From contig NZ_WKJL01000037.1 in NCBI RefSeq assembly GCF_009674565.1, positions 1 to 46,087 on the forward strand: 46,087 bases of DNA, given 5' to 3'. Position 1 is the stretch's first letter. Every line of letters starts with the position of its first letter. Made by a program: the position numbers and the translations under genes. The notes beneath the pieces were generated by a model that was not told where the DNA came from, did no database searches, and was given only the letters and a program-made list of their open reading frames with translations. The stretch is from Duganella aquatilis (GTDB lineage Bacteria > Pseudomonadota > Gammaproteobacteria > Burkholderiales > Burkholderiaceae_D). Below, piece after piece: positions 16,069 through 22,981 of this stretch.

Positions 16069-16551
16069 ATGGCTAAAGCAATCAAGATCGATATCGGTCT
16101 GACCGATAAAAGCCGCGCGAAAATCGCGGCTGGCCTGTCCGGCCTGCTGGCCGACAGCTACACGCTGTACCTGATGACCCACAACTTCCACTGGAACGTC
16201 AAAGGTCCGATGTTCAACTCGCTGCACCAGATGTTCATGACGCAGTACACCGAACAATGGACCGCGCTGGACCAGATCGCCGAACGCATCCGCGCGCTCG
16301 GCTACCCGGCGCCCGGCACCTACGCCCAGTTCTCGAAGCTGGCGACCATCAAGGAAGTGGAAGGCGTGCCGGTCGCGCTGGACATGGTGCGCCACCTGGT
16401 GGCCGCGCAGGAAGCCACCGCCCGCACCGCGCGCAAGCTGCTGCCGGTGGTCGACGAATGCGACGACCAGCCTACCGCCGACCTGCTGACCCAGCGCCTG
16501 GACGTCCACGAGAAGACCGCGTGGATGTTGCGCAGCCTGCTGGAAGAATAA
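16069..16551 (+). CDS. dps: Dps-family DNA-binding ferritin-like protein
   Basis: A 160-residue miniferritin that stores iron and uses hydrogen peroxide as oxidant, protecting DNA in stress. The inter-subunit ferroxidase ligands are in THNFHWNVKGPMFNSLH (H41, H53) and WTALDQIAERIRALG (D68, E72). The short N-terminal tail has a few lysines (MAKAIKIDIGLTDKSR), fewer than E. coli Dps, so DNA binding may be weaker. A perfect AAGGAG Shine-Dalgarno precedes ATG 16069, and TACAAT at 16030-16035 is a candidate -10 element. Transcription ends at the hairpin at 16560-16591. It is a single-gene unit downstream of the efflux operon. Confidence 0.94.
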   Translation: MAKAIKIDIGLTDKSRAKIAAGLSGLLADSYTLYLMTHNFHWNVKGPMFNSLHQMFMTQYTEQWTALDQIAERIRALGYPAPGTYAQFSKLATIKEVEGVPVALDMVRHLVAAQEATARTARKLLPVVDECDDQPTADLLTQRLDVHEKTAWMLRSLLEE

Positions 16552-16559
16552 ACGTCATC

Positions 16560-16591
16560 AAATAAAAAGGGCCGCAAGGCCCTTTTTATTT
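16560..16591. terminator. Bidirectional intrinsic terminator between dps and chemoreceptor gene
   Basis: Perfect 14-bp arms (16560-16573 and 16578-16591) with a GCAA tetraloop. The stem has a GGGCC core flanked by A-rich and T-rich sides, so a U-run follows the hairpin in both directions. It ends dps on the plus strand and overlaps the TAA stop (16590-16592) of the minus-strand chemoreceptor gene. GNRA-type loop and U-tract make this a confident call. Confidence 0.92.
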
Positions 16592-18317
16592 AGAACTCTT
16601 CCCATTCCTGACTGTTGTCGGCTGGCGCCTTGCGTGGCGCTGCGGCGGCGGCCGGTTTGGCAGCAGGCTTGGGCGCCTTCAGCGCCGGCTTGCGCGCTGC
16701 CGGTGCCGCCGGCGCCGGGCGGGCTGCGGTGCGCACCGGCGCCGAAGCGGTCTTGCGGGCGGCGATATTGCCGCCTTCGACCTGGAACACCGCTACCATC
16801 TCGGCCAGCCTGGCGGCCTGCTCCTGCATCGCCTGCGAGGCGGCGGCGGCCTGCTCCACCAGCGCCGCGTTCTGCTGCGTGACAGTATCCATCTCGGCCA
16901 CGGCGGTGTTGATCTGCTCGATGCCGACTTCCTGCTCGCGGCCGGCCGAGCTGATCTCGCTGATGATGTCGGTCACGCGCTTCACGCTGGTGACGATCTC
17001 TTCCATCGTGGTGCCGGCCTCGTTGACCAGCGCGCTGCCGCTGCCGACCTTCTCCACCGAATCGGTGATCAGCGCCTTGATGTCCTTGGCCGCCGCCGCC
17101 GAGCGCTGCGCCAGGTTGCGCACCTCGGTGGCGACCACCGCGAAGCCACGGCCCTGCTCGCCCGCACGTGCAGCTTCCACCGCCGCGTTCAACGCCAGAA
17201 TATTCGTCTGGAAAGCGATGCCGTCGATCACGCCGATGATGTCGGCGATCTTGTCCGACGATTGCGTGATCGACCCCATGGTGTCGATCACCCGCGTCAC
17301 CAGCTCGCCGCCCTTGACGGCGATGTCGGACGCCGACGAGGCCAGCGTGTTGGCCTGGCGCGCGTTGTCCGAATTCTGTTTGACGGTGGAGGTCAGTTCC
17401 TCCAGCGACGACGCGGTCTCTTCCAGGCTGGCGGCCTGCTGCTCGGTGCGACGCGACAGGTCCAGGTTGCCGGCGGCGATTTCGCTGCTGGCGGTGGCGA
17501 TGGCGTCGCTGCCCTCGCGTACGCTGCGCACGGTGCCGGCCAGGCGTTCCTGCATCTGCGCCAGGCCTTCCATCATCTCGCCCATCTCATCCTTGCGGCC
17601 CAGCTGGATATGGTTCGACAGGTTGCCATGCGCCATGGCCTGGAAGTAGCCGATGGCCTGGTTCAGCGGCGCCATCACCGCGCGCAGCAACAGCACGCCG
17701 GAGACGGCGGCCAGCAGGATGCCGATCACGATGGCGGCGATCGCCAGCGCCATGTTGCGCTGGTAGGCGGCCTGGCTCTGGTTGTACTGCTCGGCCGAGG
17801 CGTCCAGCTGGTAGGTGCTGAGCTTTTCCGAACTGTCGGTGTAGAGGCGGAACAGGCGCGTGACTTCGCTCAGCATCATGCGCTCGATTTCCGGCTTGTT
17901 CCTGTCGTTGATGGCCTTGATCGCCACCATCAGGCCATCCTTGACCAGCGCCTCGCGCTGCGCGGCGACCTTGTCGGCCAGCGCCTTTTCGCCGTCGCCG
18001 AACGGCAGCGCATAGTAGGTTTTCCAGAACTTCTCGCTGTTGTCGATGAAGTCCTGGGTGCGCTTCAGCGTTTCCGGCACGTTGGCCGCGTCCGGCGCCA
18101 TGGCGACACGGTCGAGCGACAGGCGGGCGCGGTCGATCTGGATCTGCGCTTCATAAATGGCCTTCATCGAGACCATGGAATTGCTGTACACATCCTTCAG
18201 CACGTCGTTGGAGGTGCGCAGCGTCTGGATGCCGCGCACGCCGATAAAGATGATGAGCAGGCCCAGCAAGGCCATGGTGCCGATGAGGCGGGTGCGTATC
18301 GTCAGGTTTGCAAACAT
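16590..18317 (-). CDS. Methyl-accepting chemotaxis protein (Tar/Tsr type)
   Basis: A 575-residue inner-membrane chemoreceptor. TM1 (about 10-30), a four-helix-bundle periplasmic ligand domain (31-190), TM2 (about 191-213), HAMP, then the cytoplasmic signalling hairpin with the invariant tip IDGIAFQTNILALNAAVEAARAGEQGRGFAVVA (quoted in part). Methylation helices flank it. A flexible Ala/Pro/Lys tail leads to the C-terminal pentapeptide EWEEF, resembling the NWETF-type tether for CheR/CheB. The open frame begins 13 codons upstream, but ATG 18317 (MFANLTIRTRLIG) is the family start. No other chemotaxis genes are nearby, so it is an orphan receptor; the ligand is unknown. It is divergent from the polyuronide locus, which could hint at a uronate-related ligand. 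Confidence 0.93.
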   Translation of the reverse strand: MFANLTIRTRLIGTMALLGLLIIFIGVRGIQTLRTSNDVLKDVYSNSMVSMKAIYEAQIQIDRARLSLDRVAMAPDAANVPETLKRTQDFIDNSEKFWKTYYALPFGDGEKALADKVAAQREALVKDGLMVAIKAINDRNKPEIERMMLSEVTRLFRLYTDSSEKLSTYQLDASAEQYNQSQAAYQRNMALAIAAIVIGILLAAVSGVLLLRAVMAPLNQAIGYFQAMAHGNLSNHIQLGRKDEMGEMMEGLAQMQERLAGTVRSVREGSDAIATASSEIAAGNLDLSRRTEQQAASLEETASSLEELTSTVKQNSDNARQANTLASSASDIAVKGGELVTRVIDTMGSITQSSDKIADIIGVIDGIAFQTNILALNAAVEAARAGEQGRGFAVVATEVRNLAQRSAAAAKDIKALITDSVEKVGSGSALVNEAGTTMEEIVTSVKRVTDIISEISSAGREQEVGIEQINTAVAEMDTVTQQNAALVEQAAAASQAMQEQAARLAEMVAVFQVEGGNIAARKTASAPVRTAARPAPAAPAARKPALKAPKPAAKPAAAAAPRKAPADNSQEWEEF

Positions 18318-18496
18318 GATTTGTATCCAATCGAAAGAACATCGATATTCGGACACGGCAGGGATGGGGCCGTATGGCTAGCTGCGGAGGCTAAAGTGCC
18401 AGTAGCTTATCGGATTACTTTCTCCGTAACAAGGTATATCCGGCAGGCGCCGCCATGGACGCAACAGCGGCTGGCGCACCGCAACATCGAAAATGT

Positions 18497-18524
18497 TTGA
18501 CTTCTGCAATCGATGCTTTATGCT
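18497..18524 (+). promoter_or_regulatory. Candidate sigma70 promoter of the polyuronide operon
   Basis: TTGACT (18497-18502, five of six to consensus), a 16-bp spacer and TATGCT (18519-18524, four of six). The first operator copy begins at the last base of the -10, so a bound repressor would cover the start site. Transcription would begin near 18531, leaving a leader of about 140 nt before the receptor ATG. Confidence 0.5.
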
Positions 18525-18555
18525 TACTGCATCGTTACAGTAAATCGATACAGTA
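18524..18555. promoter_or_regulatory. Operator-like site, copy 1 (putative LacI-family operator)
   Basis: A 32-bp unit that contains the imperfect palindrome TACTGCATCGTTACAGTA centred on CG and a further overlapping CAGTA half-site. It matches copy 2 at 27 of 32 positions. Central CpG with TG/CA outer steps is typical of LacI-family operators, and a LacI-family gene lies downstream in the operon. It lies directly after the candidate -10 element. Confidence 0.65.
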
Positions 18556-18605
18556 GCGATTTGAAGCCGCTAGCCATACGTTCCATCCATATTTTTTTTC
18601 CCGAG

Positions 18606-18637
18606 TTACTGTAACGATACAGTAAATCGTTGCAGTA
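18606..18637. promoter_or_regulatory. Operator-like site, copy 2 (putative LacI-family operator)
   Basis: Second copy of the 32-bp unit, starting 82 bp after copy 1 on the same strand. Its core TACTGTAACGATACAGTA is a better palindrome (one mismatched pair), followed by the overlapping ATCGTTGCAGTA. Two copies about eight helical turns apart suit repression by looping or by simultaneous occupancy by a LacI-type tetramer or dimers. The distance to the receptor ATG is 34 bp. Confidence 0.65.
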
Positions 18638-18671
18638 CCCAGATGATAAATATAAGATAACGGAGACTATG

Positions 18672-21110
18672 ATGACTGGACCAATAACGCCCGGCGCCCC
18701 GCGCTGCCGCCTGACCCCGATCGCTGCCGCCGTGGCCTTGGCCCTGCTGGGCGCCCTGCCCGCGCACGCCCAGCAAGCCGGCGACGCCGCAGCGGCCGCC
18801 GCGCCCGAGCAGCTGAAGCTGGAATCGGTGGTGGTGACCGCCAACCGCCGCGTCGAACGGCTGGAAGACGTGCCGGCCTCGATCTCGGTGCTCAGCGAGG
18901 AAGCCATGCAGCGTAACAATGTGCGCGAGCTGGTCGACATCATCAACCTGTCGCCGGCGCTGTCGGTGTCGGTCGGCACCCAGGTCGGCACCAACAGCAT
19001 CAATATGCGCGGCATCGGCACCACCTCGAACAACCTCGGCATTGAAGGCGACGTCGCCATCCTGGTTGACGACATCCCGTATTCGCAGACCCAGCAGGCG
19101 TTCAAGGACATGACCGACATGGCCCGCGTCGAAGTGCTGAAAGGCCCGCAAAGCACGCTGTTCGGCAAGAGCGCGATCGCCGGCGCGGTGGTGATGACCA
19201 CCAAGCCGATCGGCGCCGGCCCGATGCAGACCCGCGTCAGCGTCTACGACACCAGCGACCACGAATACCGCGTCGCCGCCTCGCTCAGCGGCCGCCTGAG
19301 CGACACCGTCGGCCTGCGCCTGTACGCCAGCAAGACCAACTTCCCCGGCATGCTGCACAACCTGACCAACGACAGCATGCAGAACGGCTCCGGCGCCAAG
19401 ACCTTCATGGCCAAGCTGCAATGGAAAATCTCCAACGACCTGGACGTGCTGATCACGCCGCGCTTCGACCATTCGCTGGCCACCGGCAACACCGCCGCCA
19501 TCACCTCGATCGGCGACGGCGTCGGCTATCTGTACAACAAGAACTACACGGCGCTGTCCAACACCGCCGTGCTGCGCGGCATCCATGTCAGCCAGTGGAA
19601 CCGCGAGATCCGCAACGATTCGCCGACCGGGCTGGAAGCCACCGACCGCGCGCTGGGCGTGCGCGTCAACTACCTGTTCCCGGACAGCTCGCCGCTGGCC
19701 GGCCACGCGCTGACCTCGATCACCTCGGTGGACAACAACCTGTCGAACGACTTCCGCGACAACGACAACATCGACCTGATCTCGACCTATTACCAGGTCA
19801 ACGCCGCCGGCAAGCCGTCCGGCATCGCCGATGCGCCGATGATCAACGGCACGCTGGCAAGCAAGACCTCGACCCAGGAATTCCGCCTGACCTCGCCGGA
19901 CAGCGGCAACTTCCGCTACCTGGTGGGCCTGTGGGCGGCGCGTAACACGCTGTACCGCACCTATTTGCGCGGCAACGCCTTCGTCAAGGAAACCAACTAC
20001 ACCAACTACGACACCAACTCCGGCAGCCTGACGCACGCGATCTACGCCAACACCAACTGGGACTTCGCGCCGAAGCAGAGCCTGAGCGCCGGCCTGCGCT
20101 ACAACCACGAGGCCAACGACTACTCGTTCCACACCATCGACAGCCTGTCGTCGACCGCCGCCAACAATGTGCACACCGGCGAGAACCTGTACGTGGCGCC
20201 GCAGAACAAGGAAAACGCCGTCACCGGCAAGCTCGGCTACACCTATCACCTGAACGAAGAGATGATGGTGTACGGCACCGCCTCCACCGGCCACAAGGGC
20301 GTGGCCTACGACATGACCAGCGGCGCCAACAACGTCAACGTGTTCGCCCACCTGCCGCTGGCGCCGGAAAAAGCCACCAGCTTCGAGGCCGGCTTCAAGG
20401 CCAACCTGTGGAACAACCGCGCGACGCTGAACGCGGCCATCTTCCAGACCCGCTTCCGCGACTACCAGACCTCGGCCACCGAGCGCTTCACCGACGGCAG
20501 CCAGGCCAGCGTGCTGTACAGCATTCCGTCGCTGCAGACGCGCGGCTTCGAGGCCGACGCCACCGTGCTGGCCACCCGCGCGCTGCTGTTCAACGCCAGC
20601 ATGGCCTACACCCGCGCCGTGGTGCGCGACTGGACCCAGGGTCCGTGCTACAGCGGCGCCACCGACTGCACCATTCCCAACCTGCTGGTGCCCGGCTCCT
20701 TCCTGCGCGACGCCAGCGGCGGCATGATGCCGAACGCGCCGAAATGGAAGGCCAGCATGGGCGGCGAGTACACGCTGCCGACGGTGTCGTGGATGCCCTA
20801 CGTGGCGGCGATCAACGCCCAGTGGCGCACCCAGACCAAGGTGCAGGGCGCGATCAGCCAGGACCCGTCGCTGCAACGTCCCGGCTATGGCATCTTCGAC
20901 CTCGGCGCCTCGATCAAGGACGCCAAGGGCAAATATAAATTGTCGTTCGGCGTCAAAAACCTGTTCGACCACCATTATGCTGTCGGCAATGTCGGCTCCT
21001 TCCTGAACTTCAAGAAGGCCGCCGGCGGCTCCGATATCAGATCATACGGCTGGCAACCCGCCCGCGACGCGTTCCGCTACACCTCGATCCGCCTGGACGT
21101 GGCGTTCTGA
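18672..21110 (+). CDS. TonB-dependent outer-membrane receptor (oligosaccharide uptake, putative)
   Basis: An 812-residue TonB-dependent transporter. The signal peptide is AVALALLGALPAHA followed by QQ. The TonB-box region is near LESVVVTANRR, the plug domain includes VPASISVLSEEAMQRNNV and VEVLKGPQSTLFGKSAIAGAV, and a 22-strand barrel ends in the aromatic IRLDVAF. ATG 18672 has GGAG six bases upstream; the adjacent ATG at 18669 is less well spaced. It is the first gene behind the operator pair and heads the run of lyase, kinase and transporter genes, so the probable substrate is an unsaturated uronate oligosaccharide. It is only distantly like the second receptor at 36150-38906. Confidence 0.88.
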   Translation: MTGPITPGAPRCRLTPIAAAVALALLGALPAHAQQAGDAAAAAAPEQLKLESVVVTANRRVERLEDVPASISVLSEEAMQRNNVRELVDIINLSPALSVSVGTQVGTNSINMRGIGTTSNNLGIEGDVAILVDDIPYSQTQQAFKDMTDMARVEVLKGPQSTLFGKSAIAGAVVMTTKPIGAGPMQTRVSVYDTSDHEYRVAASLSGRLSDTVGLRLYASKTNFPGMLHNLTNDSMQNGSGAKTFMAKLQWKISNDLDVLITPRFDHSLATGNTAAITSIGDGVGYLYNKNYTALSNTAVLRGIHVSQWNREIRNDSPTGLEATDRALGVRVNYLFPDSSPLAGHALTSITSVDNNLSNDFRDNDNIDLISTYYQVNAAGKPSGIADAPMINGTLASKTSTQEFRLTSPDSGNFRYLVGLWAARNTLYRTYLRGNAFVKETNYTNYDTNSGSLTHAIYANTNWDFAPKQSLSAGLRYNHEANDYSFHTIDSLSSTAANNVHTGENLYVAPQNKENAVTGKLGYTYHLNEEMMVYGTASTGHKGVAYDMTSGANNVNVFAHLPLAPEKATSFEAGFKANLWNNRATLNAAIFQTRFRDYQTSATERFTDGSQASVLYSIPSLQTRGFEADATVLATRALLFNASMAYTRAVVRDWTQGPCYSGATDCTIPNLLVPGSFLRDASGGMMPNAPKWKASMGGEYTLPTVSWMPYVAAINAQWRTQTKVQGAISQDPSLQRPGYGIFDLGASIKDAKGKYKLSFGVKNLFDHHYAVGNVGSFLNFKKAAGGSDIRSYGWQPARDAFRYTSIRLDVAF

Positions 21111-21135
21111 GCGCATAACACTCAACAAGGAAATC

Positions 21136-22173
21136 ATGAGCGAACCAAAAATTCAGGATGTAGCGAGACTGGCCGGCGTATCGACCACCAGCATCTCGAA
21201 TTTTCTGAACAACCGCATGGAGCAGATGCGGCCCGACACCCAGCGCAAGATCCAGCAGGCGATCGAGCAACTGGGCTACCGGCCCAACAACGCCGCCCGC
21301 CAGCTGAAGACCGGCGTCGCCTCCATGGTGGGACTGCTGGTGCCGTCGCTGGCCAATCAGTTCTTCGGTTCGCTGGCCTGCGCGGTGGAGACGGCCGCCG
21401 CGCGCCACCACTGCCACGTGATGACCTTCAGCACCTTCCGCGATCCGGAGCGTGAACGCGCCGTGATGGCCGACCTGCTGGCCTACGGCGCGCAGGGCAT
21501 CATCACCGGCTCGGCGCTGAACGACACCGACCACCTGGTGGCGATGACGGCGCGCTGCCCGGTGGTGGCGTTCGACATCAAGCGTTCCGACGACAGCCAC
21601 GAACGCATCACCACCATCTCGGTCGACAACGTGGCGGCCACCACCAAGGCGGTGGAACACCTGGTGGCGCTGGGCCACCGCGCCATCGCGCTGGTGACGC
21701 CGCCGCCGTACACGCTGAACCGCCAGGACCGCGTCAAGGGCTTCCAGCAGGCGACGGCGGCGGCCGGCGTCAGCGGCGAGCTGGTGATCGCCGACGCCAC
21801 CGAGGCGCCCACCGACCTGCACGGCGACACCCAGCTGTTCGAACTGGGACGCAGCGCGGCGGCGCGCCTGCTATCGGCCACCAGCAAGCCGACCGCCGCC
21901 ATCGCCATCAACGACATGATGGCGATCGGCATCGGCATCGGCCTCAAGCAGCTGGGCAAGCGGCTGCCGCAGGATTTTTCGCTGATCGGCATCGACGATA
22001 TTTTCTTCTCCGCCGCCAACGACCCGCCGCTGACCACGCTGCGCCAGCCGATCCAGGCCATGGCCGACGCGGCGGTGCAACGCATCCTCGCGCCGAACAC
22101 GGCGACGGCGGGCGGCGAGCTGTTTGCGCCGGAACTGATCGTCCGGGCGTCCACCGCGGCGCCACCAAAGTAG
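21136..22173 (+). CDS. LacI-family transcriptional regulator
   Basis: A 345-residue regulator with an N-terminal helix-turn-helix (IQDVARLAGVSTTSISNFLNNR), hinge helix (NNAARQLKTG) and periplasmic-binding-protein-like effector domain (about 60-335). In the recognition helix the usual T-V-S-R-V-L-N is S-I-S-N-F-L-N, so its operator probably differs from the common LacI consensus. That fits the unusual TACTG/CAGTA sites upstream of the operon. AAGGAAA before the ATG gives a good ribosome site. It lies inside the operon it most likely controls, an arrangement giving negative autoregulation. The inducer is probably a pathway intermediate such as KDG or an unsaturated uronate; this is inference. 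Confidence 0.9.
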   Translation: MSEPKIQDVARLAGVSTTSISNFLNNRMEQMRPDTQRKIQQAIEQLGYRPNNAARQLKTGVASMVGLLVPSLANQFFGSLACAVETAAARHHCHVMTFSTFRDPERERAVMADLLAYGAQGIITGSALNDTDHLVAMTARCPVVAFDIKRSDDSHERITTISVDNVAATTKAVEHLVALGHRAIALVTPPPYTLNRQDRVKGFQQATAAAGVSGELVIADATEAPTDLHGDTQLFELGRSAAARLLSATSKPTAAIAINDMMAIGIGIGLKQLGKRLPQDFSLIGIDDIFFSAANDPPLTTLRQPIQAMADAAVQRILAPNTATAGGELFAPELIVRASTAAPPK

Positions 22174-22206
22174 TTTCTTCAACCTTTTACCTGAAAGAGC
22201 ATAGCC

Positions 22207-22962
22207 ATGGAACTTATCGGAAAACGCGCACTTGTGATGGGCGGCGCCTCGGGCATCGGCAAAGCCAGCTCGCTGGCCTTGGCGCAAGCCGGCGCCGACG
22301 TCGTGCTGACCTACTGGAGCAGCGCCGACGAAGCAGCGGAAGTGGTGGCGCAGATCCGCGCCCTCGGCCGCAACGCCCAGGCCATCAAGGCCGACCTGAC
22401 CGATGACAAGATCGCCGAACAGGTGTTCGCCGAAGCGGAAGGCGCCATCGGCGAGATCGACATCCTGTTCGCCAACATCGGCGGCCTGATCCAGCGCTGC
22501 CGCGTATCGGAAATGCCGCTGACCTTGTGGAACGAGGCGCTGAACCTGAACCTCACCACCACCTTCCTGATCAGCCAGGCGGCGCTGAAGCGCATGGAAC
22601 CGCGCGGCCGCGGCGCCATCATCACCATGTCGTCGCTGGCGGCGTTCGACGGCGGCGGACCGGGTTCGGCGCACTATGCGGCCTCCAAGGCGGCGATTGC
22701 CACCTTCACCCGCGCGCTGGCCAAGGAAGTCGGCCCGCTGGGCATCCGCGTCAACGGCGTCTCGCCGGGCCTGATCGCGACCCGCTTCCACGACACCTTT
22801 AACACGCCGGCCAACCGCCAGGCCATCGCCGAACGCACGCCGGCCCGCCGCGAAGGCACGCCGGAAGACGTCGCCAACGTGGTGGTGTTCCTGGCGTCCG
22901 AACGCGCCGCTTTCCTGGCCGGCGAAATCATCCAGGTCAACGGCGGCCTTGGCCTCTACTGA
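22207..22962 (+). CDS. SDR-family oxidoreductase, putative DEH (unsaturated uronate) reductase
   Basis: A 251-residue classical short-chain dehydrogenase/reductase: cofactor motif GGASGIG (12-18), NIG segment near 90, catalytic Ser in ITMSSLA (S142/S143), Y157 and K161 in HYAASKAA, and C-terminal IIQVNGGLGLY. In alginate-degrading bacteria an SDR reduces 4-deoxy-L-erythro-5-hexoseulose uronate to 2-keto-3-deoxygluconate with NAD(P)H. The neighbouring lyases and KDG kinase make this the most economical role here. Nothing in the sequence alone proves the substrate; a KduD-type role (keto-deoxyuronate) is the alternative. It is 33 bp downstream of the LacI gene and 19 bp before the lyase. Confidence 0.85.
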   Translation: MELIGKRALVMGGASGIGKASSLALAQAGADVVLTYWSSADEAAEVVAQIRALGRNAQAIKADLTDDKIAEQVFAEAEGAIGEIDILFANIGGLIQRCRVSEMPLTLWNEALNLNLTTTFLISQAALKRMEPRGRGAIITMSSLAAFDGGGPGSAHYAASKAAIATFTRALAKEVGPLGIRVNGVSPGLIATRFHDTFNTPANRQAIAERTPARREGTPEDVANVVVFLASERAAFLAGEIIQVNGGLGLY

Positions 22963-22981
22963 TTCCCTTCCGGAGCCATCG

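Larger units (their letters stand above)
18318..18671. other. Divergent control region, chemoreceptor / polyuronide locus
   Basis: A 354-bp gap with no credible gene. It contains the candidate promoter at 18497-18524 and two 32-bp operator-like copies at 18524-18555 and 18606-18637, described separately. The half nearer the chemoreceptor (18318-18490) shows no obvious repeat. A T-run at 18591-18599 sits between the two operator copies. The last 20 bases hold GGAG at 18662-18665, the ribosome site of the receptor gene. Confidence 0.6.

Noticed and set aside
18606..20975. Long minus-strand open frame (789 codons) opposite the first TonB receptor
   Set aside because: It is a low-complexity His/Arg/Gly/Val-rich frame, the usual antisense shadow in GC-rich DNA; the plus strand has clear receptor motifs.
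22207..22962. Naming the SDR fabG from its general similarity
   Set aside because: The generic SDR motifs do not indicate fatty-acid synthesis, and the surrounding genes are for uronate use.
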